The position numbers and the translations under genes are program-made. This document shows positions 33,067 to 44,331 of a DNA stretch of 64,000 nt, one piece after another (within the stretch, counting starts at the first letter, position 1; each line of letters begins with the position of its first letter). Origin of the DNA: Areca catechu (taxonomy: Eukaryota > Streptophyta > Magnoliopsida > Arecales > Arecaceae); assembly GCA_021397845.1 (NCBI GenBank), contig CM038044.1:56209851-56273850 (forward strand), read 5' to 3'. The notes under the pieces were generated by a model, which searched no databases, was not told the DNA's origin, and saw only the letters and a list, made by a program, of their open reading frames with translations.

Positions 33067-33621
33067 TCACCTTTTAAAAACTTCATTTCTAAGAATTTTA
33101 TTAACTAAATCAGCATTAGTATAGACCTTGCCAAGACTTTTCAATTCATTAATAATAGTCATAAATCTAGTATACATATTAGATATAGATTCAAAATGCA
33201 ATATTTGAAACATTTCAAAAGAATGAACAAGAATATTAATTTTAGTACTTTTTACTTGAAGAGTACCCTCATGAGTAATTTCAAGTGGGTCCCATATCTC
33301 ATTCGTCAATGTGCATGTGGAGATCCTATTGAATTTATTACGGTTCAATGCACAATAAAGCAAGTTCATTACTTTAGCATTAATTTCAAATTGCTTAATG
33401 TCATATTCATTCCAATCCTCTTTGAGCTTTGAAATGAAAATGCCATTAACCAAAATGAAAGGAATATGAGGATCATTAACTATAACTTTTCAAAGATAAT
33501 AACTAATAGATTGAATATATCACATGCAAGTTTTTCAAAAAGTATAATTAGTGCCATTGAAAAATGGTGGTCTATTAGTTATATGTTCTATAGCAAAACA
33601 AGCACCTTTTAGGACTGCCAT
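33067..33621 (-). pseudogene. gag: SIR-out gag N-terminal fragment
   Basis: Starts at ATG 33621. Blocks VNGIFISKLKEDWNEYD, STCTLTNEIWDPLEITHEG and FTRF-like YTRFMTIINELKSLGKVYTN match SIR-in Gag. The match stops after KILR near 33090, where SIR-out jumps to the sequence that in SIR-in lies ~800 bp further on. The rest of gag is therefore deleted. Confidence 0.75.
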
Positions 33622-33693
33622 GATCTTTTACCTCAAAATTATTGGATTCTTTGCAAAGCACCAAGTCTAGATATCAACGATTTTGGGTTCCGG

Positions 33694-33705
33694 GCTCTGA
33701 TACCA
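33694..33705 (-). other. SIR-out primer binding site (tRNA-Met initiator)
   Basis: On the - strand TGGTATCAGAGC followed by CCGG, two bases inside the right LTR. Exact match to the canonical site. Confidence 0.88.
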
Positions 33706-33707
33706 AA

Positions 33708-35040
33708 TGTTGCCCAGTGATGATGCAACCCAAGAGGGGAGATGAATTGTGTTTTAAAAATTATTTGAACTATTTCAATGGATATAAAATAACTATGTGC
33801 CAATTCAAATCAAGTGCTTATATTTTGCCAAAGTGTTTGTGTGCTTAATGAAAATTTGCAACGGAATTAACGAAGTAAATACAAGAGTAAATAAGCAATA
33901 AATAAGAGTAATCATAAACATAAGAATATATAGTGGTTCGGTGCACTCCAAGGCACCTACATCCATTTTTCATGTTTTTCTTGGATATTTCACTATAATC
34001 ACTAAGATTACAGTCGATTAGTTTTTCAGGCTTACTAATCAAAACCCAACTTATTTTTCCGGGCTCACAAGTCAAAACTCCTTATTGGTTTTATAACTTA
34101 GGTTAACTGACAACCTTCGATGATTTTACGGGCTCACCAACAATCTATGTTGATTTTACCGGATCACCAACAACCTATGTTGATTTTACACAAAGGCTAA
34201 CCAACAATCTTTTTGGTTTTCCAAGGCTCACCAAAAATCTTGATACAATAATGTAAGAATAAAAGTAAATAATATAATAAAGCTTTCTAAAATAAAGCAA
34301 ATATCTCTTTGAAGCCCTTGGATGATGTTGAAGAAGCTTATCTCCAATTTGTTAAAGCCTCTAAATGAAGCTTGATGTTGTGGACTTGGATCAACTCTCT
34401 TATCTTTGGAAGCTTGAAGGCTTGAACCACTCAACTCTTGTATCCTTGAAGGATATTCAATGATCTCACCAAAGGATTGCTTTCCCATTTGATTTTTGGT
34501 GTTTATATAGCTCTCTAAACTATAGATGACCATTTATGAATGTTGGAGATAAAAAACTAACTGTTTGAAGCAAATTGGAATCAATTCTGTACTTCTAAAA
34601 AACTACCCGTTACACCAAGTATCGATACTTGAATCTGGTGAGTCGACACTTGATTTCTTCATGAGTCGATACTTGACTGGTGAGTTGACACTTGACAGGT
34701 TAACTCAAGACAAAAATTCTGGATTGACACAGTTCTGTATTTTTCTTGTTCTCGGGCCTTGATTTGACACTTTGACATTTCATAAGTCGACACTTGAGTG
34801 TACTTGTGCTGAAACTTCTCCAAAATCAAATTTTAAGTCCTTCCAAGTCTTCTTTATATTCCAAAGTCCTTATAACTTAAAATTTCATGAATTTAAATGA
34901 TTTCTTCAACTGAAATACAAGCATTTTGTTCTTTCAACTGATATGAGTACTTAATCTAATAAACACACTAAAATACATAATTATTACTCATATATACTTA
35001 ATTATTTTGTCAATCATCAAAATCAAGACTAGAGTCAACA
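33708..35040 (-). repeat. SIR-out 5' LTR (1333 bp)
   Basis: Matches 24971-26314. Contains caagtatcgatacttg near 34616 and several gagtcgacacttg units. Followed by TSD aatga at 35041-35045. Confidence 0.9.
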
Positions 35041-35045
35041 AATGA

Positions 35046-35540
35046 TTTGAGTTTATGCAATACGAAGGGAGATGGTTTGTGGACCAAGGAAAGGAAATCA
35101 AATTTTTACCTTATCTTATTTATGAGTTAATGTCCTTAGAGTATTTTAATAAGATGCAATGCAAATAAAATACATATCCAAATAAAGTGGAAAGTTTTTA
35201 GATTTTTTATTTTTTAAATTAATTAAGTATGATGGAAAAGTGTCTTTTTTTTTTTTCTTTTCTTTTGAATATTTAAGATAGCTAAATTAAAAGGAAAACT
35301 TAAATTAAGTTAGGAATCAACTTGTGAAAGAAGGAAGCAAATATATTTTTTTGCTATTTTATGCTAACAGGAATAAAAGATAATCTAGAAAATAAAGTAA
35401 TTAAAAATAAAATAATAATAATTAAAGGAGGTAATAAAATTAAAGAAAGCGGTAAATAGAATAAAATTAGAAAATTTAATAATTTATTATTATTATTATT
35501 CAAAAAATACTCATGCCTAGATCTTGGAAATTATGCTAAA
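35046..35540 (-). repeat. Athila-like LTR, part right of SIR-out (tentative)
   Basis: Must be the continuation of 24240-24970, because the SIR-out TSD joins them. AT-rich and without coding signal. Its right border is uncertain; an LTR-start-like stretch begins near 35540. Confidence 0.45.
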
Positions 35541-36176
35541 ATTTATAGGGCAGCCAAAAATAAAAACCTAACTCACTATCATATAGCTAAGATGAGTAGA
35601 GATCATATCCTTCAAAATTTAGGATAATTGTTTAACAAAGGAAGTAGAAAAAAAAATCAAAATATTTTAATTACAAACTTCTAAAAACTAATTTACAGAA
35701 TAAATTAATCCTAAAGATAATTAAGCCACATCTCAGGGATTAAGAATTCATTCTTCATGTTAACAGATTTTGGCATTCATTTGTACAAAGAGATTGTACT
35801 TAATTGGATTTTAAATGTAACTTATCTCTATATAAGTATGAATCGTATCGCTGGATCACAATCCATCCCTTTATGAATATAGATTATTCGAACTCCATAT
35901 AAAAAAATTAATTAATTTTAATATAATTTATCTCCTATTCAAGTACGAACCATATCATGTTAAAATCACGTTATATTCTTTTAGAGAATAAATTGTTAAA
36001 AATTTAATTCATGCAAGAAAATATGACACAAGTAAAATTTAAAAATAAATGTCAATAGAATAAAAGTAATATATAATATTAAAAAAATAAATATGTTAAA
36101 AGAATTTTTTTTTTTTTTCTTTCAGGATGAAAGGTCTTTAGTTATGCATGGATTAAATTGATATTTTTTTTCCTCT
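35541..36176. repeat. Diverged second LTR-like stretch
   Basis: 'ccaaaaataaaaacctaactcactatcatatagctaagatgagtagagatcatat' type sequence resembles 24246-24310, and the preceding 'atgctaaaattta' resembles the PBS-flank at 24221-24233. Beyond ~35640 the likeness fades. Probably a fragment of another member of the family. Confidence 0.4.
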
Positions 36177-37178
36177 CTATTTCAAATTTATAATAAATAA
36201 AATAAAATAAAATAAAAATAAATTCCGATGGCTGCTCTCGCTACTGCTCCCTGTTGTCCCAAGAAATAGGCCTCGGTTGGTGACCGAATCCCCGTCGAAA
36301 TGAAGAATAGTTTGCATAAAAAATGTATGTTTTCCTCGTGTGAAGCTCGGGCAACTATCCAATCCTGCCGCAAATCTGGATGTTAAATAGTGTTTGGTGG
36401 TTTTTTAACGAGTCGGCGTTAGTGTCCACCGTCTGATTAGCGCCTTGAGCATTCCTAGCCACCCATTCCGCACAAAATGCCTCTTCCAGCATGCGCCACG
36501 ATGAGGAGCGCCATGAGCCGCGATTAATGCTAAGACCGCAACTTGGTTTCCCGGACTGCGTAACCTTTTTGTGTGGCATGAATAAAATGTTCTTGGCTGC
36601 CACTTGGGGCTTGTTTTTGGTGAGTGTCGTGGCGAGCCTCATGAAGGACTTTGGTGAAAAGCCACTGAAATGCATAATGCATTAAATGCTTGTCAGGGGA
36701 ATAGTGGGAAGCCGCATGAAGCCATTTGCTTCCGAATTTCTGAGAAGCATTTAATGTGATAGTCAAATGAACATTTAATGTGATAGTCAAATGAACACGT
36801 AAAAGATTCTAATCGATACCTGACCTTTTCCTACCTGTTTTATATATATAAAAAAAAATCATGGTATAGCAATCTTTACTAAATCACAACCTCATCAAAC
36901 TAGGTCGATAAAACATAAAACTAAATCTTTACTAGCAAGGGTACCATTTTATCAGTACCTAAAATTGTTTTTGATATAGATGATTTTAACATCAATAAAT
37001 TTTTTTAATTTTTATTTAAAATTAAATATATATTATTTAATTAATAAATAAAAAATTATATAATTTAATTATATATTATATTAAAATTACTAGTATATAA
37101 AATTTTATACATTAATTTTTGAGTTTATTAATTAATTATATTAATTGAAAAAAACTTAATATATATTGTTATATTAAT
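36177..37178. other. Unassigned region flanking Tat-2
   Basis: 36230-36830 is richer in G and C than both sides and shows no retroelement motif and no convincing open frame. It ends in a perfect 24-bp tandem duplication (36748-36771, 36772-36795). 36840-37178 is very AT-rich and borders Tat-2. This is the best candidate here for non-transposon DNA, but there is no evidence of a gene. Confidence 0.4.
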
Positions 37179-38429
37179 TGTTGCCGCCCGGATCGTCGTG
37201 GCCCGTAGCTGCTGATGGCGTCGGGTGTGTCGCGTCCGTCCGTCTGAGAACGCCTCTGGTACCTCGGGACCTGCAAGGAAGCAACGTCAGTGACCCGGGC
37301 TGGGGATTCCAGCGGGGGCACTCCGACGGTCAAGTCAGTGGCGATCCAGGGGAACAGATCCTCCTGGTCGAGCTCCTCTGGATAAGCTCCACGCTAGGAG
37401 GAGTGAATATTGTGTGAGTGAAAGATGAGGACGAGCTGGGAATGGTATTGGCCGAGGTGGTCTTGCCCTCCTCTCTAGCCTTTTTTCCTTGTGTCGCTCT
37501 GGTTCCTCTCTTCTTTGTGGTGGTTGTGTTGTTCTTGCTTGGAATTGAGAAATGAGTGTTACCTCCTTTTTGCTAACACTGGCTGGGTCCTCTTTTGCGG
37601 CTTGTCTCGGGGTTCTCCCATATTGGCAGATGGGTATGACGTAACGTTGTACCGTGAACGACACGCCTTCTTTATTAGATATTTGGGGAAGCTTCCACGA
37701 GCCTCTGACATTCCTTCGATTTGCCTTTCCTGGAAGTATGGCAGGGCCTCGACTGTCGCACCGCCGCTCTTGGGAATCGCGCTCCTTGGTATCTTTTTCC
37801 CAGTCGTACAGCAAGCCGGTAGGGGGCACAGTGCCTTGATGTGAGCTTTCCTTCTTCCTGGTGTGAATGGTGGCCGTAGGCATTAATGGTGACGTGGCGG
37901 GTATTGTCGCCCGGTCCTCGGGGGGTCCGCTACCATCTTCGGATGGGAGGTGCTGCTTCCTCGGCGGTTGACATCTTGACCTGTGTCGGGGGCCGAGCTG
38001 GAAAGATGGGACCTACTTGCAGGGGACCCGCCTTGCAGCAGCTCGGCTGTGCGGAGAGGGGCCAAGCTCGGTACCAGGCCAGAGGGGCCTAGCTTTGACC
38101 GAGCTCGGGCTGGCTGAGGTGGATGAGGCGCGCCCAGGCCAGGGGACCCGGCCTCGAAGGGGCTCCTCATGGCGGAGGAGGCTTGAGCTCGACTCCGGAC
38201 CACGAGACCCGAGCTCGAGTTTGAGAGGTCTGCCTCTGGTGGGGTTTGAGCTCGGCTCAGACCTAGGTGTCCTGACCTGGCGGAGGATGAAGCCCGACTT
38301 CGACGGGCAACCCCGTTGGCATCGGGGAGCTCAGCCCGGTGAACGGGCCTATGGTGGTAATTCGGCATGGCATCCAATGGAGGCTCCACGTCAGGCTCCT
38401 TGCTCCATGTCAGCAATCCGGCCACATCA
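37179..38429 (-). repeat. Tat-2 3' LTR (1251 bp)
   Basis: Matches 55426-56691 with moderate divergence. Long open frames on both strands here are GC-driven and shadow each other. GAGCTCGG-type motifs recur. Confidence 0.9.
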
Positions 38430-38445
38430 TTTGCCCCCCACTCCC
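38430..38445 (-). other. Tat-2 polypurine tract
   Basis: On the - strand GGGAGTGGGGGGCAAA directly before the LTR. Almost the same as the Tat-1 tract. Confidence 0.88.
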
Positions 38446-38924
38446 GAGGTCCGTTGTCGCGTTGCGCTGACATGGAAAGCTGGGAAATCTGGTGCAATAA
38501 TGATCGATATCGGCGGCGTCTCGCCCAGCGGGCCGTTGAGCCTGTGCGGGGGTGCCGCGTGGCCACGTCTTGGGAGCAGTTATGGCGGGCACGAAAGCTG
38601 AAGCGGCTGCAGTCAGATGGGGGCACTGGCTCCGTTGATCGGCGACACGTGGCGTGACTTTTGGAGAAGCCGTAATGGTACGGTCGGATGCAGGTTGTCT
38701 CGAAGGGATGGGTGAGTCCTTTCAGAACATACCTCTTTCAAATTTTTCGCACCTGGAGTCGCACGAAACCTCCCTCTTCTTCTTCTCCGGCCACCGGCAT
38801 CTTCGTTGAGTTCCAGCAGGTTAGCTCTTCCATCTTGCTTGTCAGAAGTCGCCATAGGTCTTCTTCCGTTCGCCTCCTCCTTGTCGTTATTTAGGAGTTG
38901 CCTTGTTCTCTTTCTTTCTCTTCC
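38446..38924 (+). promoter_or_regulatory. Presumed upstream region of the Tat-2 antisense gene
   Basis: Lies between the PPT and the first ATG of the antisense gene. A perfect G-box CACGTG is at 38646-38651, and a pyrimidine-rich leader (tcttcttcttctcc) at ~38775. Tat-1 has an ACGT-core motif in the matching interval. Promoter activity is inferred from position only. Confidence 0.35.
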
Positions 38925-41455
38925 ATGGACCGCTTCGGGCCTAACTTTCGTCCCTCTTGCCAGGCTAAGGCCGGACCTTCCCGGCTGAAGACTCCTTCCT
39001 CTTTCGACGAGGAGATGGAGGCGGCGAGGTACGAGTTCAGTAGAAGGCCTTTCTATGGCCCGGTGTCCTTTAGGGAACCCGGGTCTTCTCCTCCTCCTCG
39101 CTTGGCTTCTCTTCCTGCTCCTGCTCCTACTTCTACTTCTGTTTCTGTTCCTCTCTCTGAGCCTGAGTCTTCTCGATCGTCAGGTCCAGGAGGGATCACC
39201 TCGGTGATTACCGCTGAGGACCTTGCGTTCATCCGGGAGGCTTACAGCATCCCCGAATCTATCCAGCTCTCCGTTCCTCGTCCCGGAGAGCGAGTCACTT
39301 CCAATGGTCCTCGGTAGATCACCTTCTACGAGGAGACCTTCGCTGGGGGTCTCTGCCTCCCTATGCACCCTTTTTTCCTTTCTTTCTTGGCCAGCTACCG
39401 GCTTGTCCCGGTCCAGTTGGTCCCCAATGCCATCAGAACGATATTTTGTTTCATCGTTCTGTGCCACTTCCACAGAATTTTTGCCCGTTTTTCCTTGTTT
39501 AGGGCCTTCTTCACCCTGAAACACCACCCTACCGAGGACGGGTGGTGATCCCTTTCTTCCCGCCCTTGAGGCATTAGATTTGTGCTCCCCTCTTCCATCA
39601 AAGGATGGAAGAGCAGGTTCTTTTTCGCCTCCGTAGAGGGGATCGACTGGGTTTGGAGCGACTTAGATATATCTCCGAATAGGAACTCCACCGTCGAAGC
39701 TGCCGACCTCGACATGTATGACCTGCTCAGATCGGCCGAGATCCCATCACTGGAGGTCTTGCTGTCGGAGCAGAATCTTCACGAGGCCGGGATCAGCTCG
39801 GCGCAGGAGTCGGGTGAGTTCAACTTGACCACCCCCCCTCATTTCTTATCTATTTTTCTTTCTCCATTTTTTTTTTTGCTGCTGCTACTGTTGGACTGAC
39901 CTCGTTCCCTCTGGTACAGAAATGAAGTTTTCGATGGATAAGCTGCTCTCGTTTTCTGAGGAACAAGAGCAGGCTGCTGAGGTAGGTGAGCCCGCTCCGA
40001 AGAGGGCTCAAGCTGAGGATGGGGTGAGGCCGGTGCAGGCCGGGGCGGATGCACCGGTTCAGGAATGACGGCGAAAAAGGGCGACCGAGCCCGTTCCCGC
40101 ACTTGCCTGGCAGCATGAGCTGGTGGCGACGCCCGAGCCCGAGATTGTGGCCCACGTGAGATCGGCTGCTGCTGCTGCCAGGTCGGCACCCCCCATCCCG
40201 GAGGTCATCAACATCGAGGAGGAGGACCCAGAAGAGATCAAGCCGACATCCCAGGTGCGGTCTGATGCAGCTCCAGTCCCGCAACTGGTGCCGAGGGCAC
40301 CACCTATCGATGAAGGAACTGAGCTGGCGGGGACCAGGGCCCGAGATTACCGGAGGGTCCCCTTCAAATTGGGGCCGAACGTCTCTCTGGTTAAAGACCC
40401 CAACCTCGCCAAGCGGATGATGGACTTCTCCATCCAGTCTTGCGACAAGCGAGATGGAAGCGGGAGGCTTCTGGGCAATGTCATCAGCGCGACGTTCACG
40501 AACCTCTATGCTGTAAGTCCTCCGCTCGTCGTTGCTTCTCCAAGTCGCTTCTTTTTCTTCTTACCTGATAGCTGACACCCCTTCCTCGATGTAGCAAGGC
40601 AGAGAGCTTCTCCTCATTTGGGACTTCTATCGGCATTGGGCTAGAGGGGAGAAGGAGCGACTGGCTGAGCTCGAATCTCTGCGGGCCGAGGCGAGAGAGA
40701 AGAGCCAAGACACTAAGGACACTCACCTTAGAAATAAGGGCCTCGCGGCCGAGGTTGGCGACCTCGTCTGGATGAAGAAGGAGCTAAAAAATGAGCTGGA
40801 GTCAAAGAGAACTCGGCTGAAGGAGCTCCGGGTTGAGTCCAAGAGGAAGGTGGCGGCTGCGGAGAAGAGGGCCACTGAGGCTGAGGGGAGGGCTACTGAG
40901 GTCGAGAAGAAAGCTGCTGCTGCCAGCCATGCCACCGAGGCTGCCGAGAAGGGAATGGCGACGGCAATCCGTCAGGCTGAGCGTGCTGAGGACCTGGTGG
41001 CCACCGAAAGGAGCAAGGCGGAGGGTGCCCGAAGGGTCGTCGCCGGCGTGGTGGCTGCCTTCAAAGCTTCTCCTGAGTACCTCAAAGATTTCAAGGAGGC
41101 GGCAACATACTACTTTGCTAAGGGGTTCGCCTATTGCCGCCAGCAACTGAGGGGTATTCTATCTGAGGAGCGGTTGGCCGCGCTTCGGACTCCGGGGAAG
41201 AAGGCTTCCTCTGCAACGACGATGGTGGCAGCAGGGCAGGAGGCTGCTCCGGTCAAGGCTAGCATCCCAGCGACCTCGGTGGCGCCCGGCCTCAAGGAGC
41301 CGACATCAACGGGGGCTGCTAATCCGATCTTAGCGGCTTCAGTAGTTGAACCTACTCCTCCAGCGGTGGTCGCCCAGGGGCATGCCCAAGTGACGGAGGT
41401 GGAGGAGGGAGAGGTCACAGCTGCACAACGTCCGGAGAAGGAGCCGGCTGCTTAG
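38925..41455 (+). pseudogene. Tat-2 antisense gene, PF04195-like, three exons
   Basis: Opposite in strand to the host element. Exons 38925-39813, 39920-40512 and 40595-41455; coding length about 2.34 kb. Intron 1 is GTGAGT...TACAG (106 bp, phase 1); intron 2 is GTAAGT...TGTAG (82 bp, phase 0). Exon 1 (MDRFGPNFRPS) holds the PF04195 region: VPNAIRTIFCFIVLCHFH, then FFTLKHHPTEDGW. Exon 2 opens with MKFSMDKLLSFSEEQ. Exon 3 is a K/E/A-rich probable coiled coil (~40760-41030) with an acidic tail ending KEPAA. In-frame stops at 39315, 39546, 39567 and 40066; the last is CGA-to-TGA-like. The frames join correctly across both introns. Function unknown. Confidence 0.75.
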
Positions 41456-42882
41456 GATAGGATTCCTTCCCTTTTCTTCTTATACTTGTATTTTCCTTTT
41501 GTCTTTTCTTTTTCTTGACCGGGTCACCTGGCCTGTCGGGGCCCAGTAGATAGTGTAATCAACTCTTCCAGTAATGAAATGCACTTTTGTAATCATGGTG
41601 TCTCCATCATCTGTAATGTGGAATGTCCCTTCTTTCTCTTCCCTTCCCTTTCTTTGCTACTTCTTTCTTTTTAGTGTAGGGAGGTCCGAGATGGGAGTCA
41701 GGAACTTCAACTGGCATTGACTCGGCGTTGAGCTTGAGGTCACGTCGCCGATGAATGTTGGTCTTGGACTCGGCTGCTTAGGGGCACAATTCAGTGGTCG
41801 CCGTCTTGGAGCTAGGCTCAGCGGTGTCGACGGCTGAGGTCCCTGATATCGAAAGCCTGAGTCTTGAACCTTAGTGTCTCAGAGCCAGTTCCAAGGACGT
41901 TGATGCTTGAGAATTACAGCACCGGAAATCTGAGTTCTGGGCCTTGGCATCCTGGAGTTGGGCTCGGAGGCACTAAGTGCCTTGGGGCTTTCCAGGTCCT
42001 TTGCCGGGGAGCTGGGCTCCTCGGTGCAAGAGGGTCGTCCGGTCTTTGGTGCCGGAGGGTCGTCCGGTCTTTGATGCTGGGGAGCTAGGCTCGCCGGTGC
42101 CTGGGGGCTTCCCAGGTCTTTGTGCCAGAGCACTCTTCTCTGGGCTTTGATGCCGGGGAGCTATGCTCGCCGGTGCCTGGGGGCTTCCCAGGTCTTTTGT
42201 GCCGGAGGGTCGTGGGATCCGGTCTTTGATTGGCGACGATGCTGTCCAGCCCAGGGGACCTGAGCTCGGAGGGGTGTCTCGCGGTGGAGGAGGCTAGGCT
42301 CAACTCCTAGCCACAGGTCCTGATCTCGAGGGGTCCACCTTGGGTGGAAGCTCATGCTTGGCTCTGGCCTAGGCATCCTGGGCTTGCGGGAGCAGACCTG
42401 GCGGAGGACAGGGCTCGGGTTTGGCTATCATCATGGGACCGAATCCGGGGGCGTTGTCGATGATGAGTTGCATGGCTCGGGGGTGCCCTTGGCCGGAGGT
42501 CTGAACTCCGGCCTTGAGCAGGCGTCTTGGGGCTTGGCTCGAAGACGTTGTGAACTTGAGATGGCGCCTTGGAGTTGGGCTCGTAGGCGTAGCGATTGAG
42601 AGAATTCCCTTGGCCGGAGATCTGAGCTCCGGTCTTGGGCTGGCATCTTGGAGCTGGGCTTGCTAGTGCCGGAGGTCGTTCGGTCTTTTGATGCCGGGGA
42701 GCTAGGCTCGCCGGTGCCGGAGGTCGTCCGGTCTTTTGATGCCAGAGAGCTGGGCTCGCCGGTGCCTGGGGGCTTCCCAGGTCTTCATGCTAGAGTACTC
42801 TTCTCTGGGCTTTGGTACCTGCAAGGCAGATAAATCATGTTATGGAAGGAAATCTTTATTTCTCATGGAGGGAATACTTACA
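41456..42882 (-). repeat. Tat-2 hypervariable 3' region with irregular tandem repeats
   Basis: Repeated modules such as 'gctaggctcgccggtgcc' with 'ggaggtcgtccggtctt(t)tgatgcc' recur near 41990-42210 and 42600-42790. The block 42251-42425 resembles part of the element's own LTR (38138-38300). The region lies between the pol stop and the antisense gene, as in Tat-1. Confidence 0.75.
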
Positions 42883-44331
42883 TTACTGATAGTATCTCCT
42901 CAAATTACAAGCGTTCCAGGTCTGGGGGAACCTGGCGCCATCCAAGTTTTCTAAGTAGTAGGCCCCCTGCGACAGGGCCTTGGCCACTTTGTAAGGGCCC
43001 TCCCAGTTCGGTGAGAGTTTGCCGCTCTCCCGGGGCTGGGACGCTTCTGCTCGGTGCAGTACTAGGTCGCCAGGTCGGAAAGCCTTCTACCTGACTCGTG
43101 CATTGTAGTACCGGGCGACCCATTGCTGGTATGCTACCATCCAGAGCCGAGCTTTGTCTCTTGTTTCTTCGAGGAGGTCTAAGTTGAGGAGAAGGTGTGT
43201 CGAGTTCTGTGCTTCATCATACTGCTGTACGTGGAGCGTGAGCACACCGAGCTCCAGTGGAATGATCGCTTCAGACCCGAAGATGAGGTTAAAAGGCGTT
43301 TCTCCCGTTGCCATCCTGGGCATTGTGTGGTAGGCCCACAGGATGCTTGGAAGTTCTTCCGCCCATCTTCCCTTCACTTGGTCCTGCCTGGTGTGGAGTC
43401 CTTGAAGAATGGTTCGGTTGGTGACCTCGGCTTCCCCATTTGTCTAGGGATGGGCGATCGAGGTGAACCGATGCTGGATCTCGTGCTCGGTGCAGAACCC
43501 CTCGAACTCTCGGTTGTTGAATTGTCGCCCGTTGTCAGTGATGACGCAGTTGGGGAGTCCGAAACAGCAGATGACAGACTTCCAAAAGAACTGGCGGACA
43601 TTGGTCTCTGTGATCTGAGCTAGTGGCTCTGCTTCAACCCATTTGGTAAAGTAGTCGATCGCCACCAGCAGGAAATTTTGCTGCCCTGGTGCAGTGGGGA
43701 ACGGTCCCAGGATGTCCATCCCCCATTGCACGAAAGGCTAGGAAGATGATAGCTGGGAGATCGGCGTAGCCGGTAGGCGCTAAATGTGGGAGTGGTGCTG
43801 GCACTTGTCACACCTTTTGACGAAGTCAGCGGCATCCTCACTCATTGTTTCCCAGAAATATCCCTGGTGAAGGGCCTTGTATGCCAGGGTCCTACCTCCT
43901 ACATGATTTCCACATAGGCCTTCGTGTATCTCTTGGAGTACGAAGGTTGCCTCTGCGGGCCTGAGACACTTCAGGAGAGGATAAGAATAGGATCGGTGGT
44001 AAAGCTGGCCGTCCATCAAGATGAAGTGGGTGGCCTGCCTTCTGACGAGGCCAGCTTTCTTGCAGTCTTCCGGTAGTAGGCTGTCTTGGATGTACCTGAC
44101 ATACTTGTCCATCCAACTCGGCTCGGGAGCTACTTGCTGCACCTCTTCGGGGTTTTCATAGCTCGGGCTCTCGAGATACTCGATGTAGGCATGCCCTAAG
44201 GATGAGTCCAGTAGGGTCGCGAGCCTTGACAGTGCGTCCGCATGAGCATTCTCTCCACGAGGAATATGGAAAATGCGGAAGTAGCGGAAGCCTGCCGCGC
44301 TCGAACGGACCTTCTCCAGGTACTTCATCAT
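42883..44331 (-). pseudogene. int: Tat-2 integrase
   Basis: From 44331 down: end of RNase H (HIPRGENAHADALSRLATLL), zinc domain HHCC (EIHEGLCGNHVGG, CDKCQHH), DDE core with MDILGPFPTAP, VITDNGRQFNNREF and NGEAEVTNRTI, then a C-terminal module (NWEGPYKVAKAL) ending at TAA 42883-42885. All three catalytic residues are visible. TAG codons near 43735, 43443 and 43087 interrupt it. It resembles Tat-1 integrase throughout and lacks a chromodomain. Confidence 0.85.

Larger units (their letters stand above)
24971..35040 (-). mobile_element. SIR-out: Sirevirus-like Ty1/copia element without pol
   Basis: LTRs 24971-26314 and 33708-35040 start TGTTGCCCAGTGATG and end GTCAACA. The perfect TSD aatga is at 24966-24970 and 35041-35045. 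On the - strand a PBS TGGTATCAGAGC (33694-33705) lies inside the right LTR and a polypurine tract inside the left one. The interior, after removal of SIR-in, is only ~1.9 kb with part of gag and no pol. Gag sequence and palindrome-rich LTRs point to the Sirevirus group. Confidence 0.85.

Noticed and set aside
33196..33432. 78-codon frame on the + strand
   Set aside because: Shadow of SIR-out gag on the - strand.
37335..38626. Long open frames on both strands in the Tat-2 LTR
   Set aside because: GC-rich LTR sequence opens several frames at once; the same happens in the other LTR with frame breaks, and no protein motif is seen.
38925..41455. Host gene captured between elements
   Set aside because: It lies between the Tat-2 PPT and pol, has a homologue at the same place in Tat-1, and has a PF04195-type region, so it belongs to the element.
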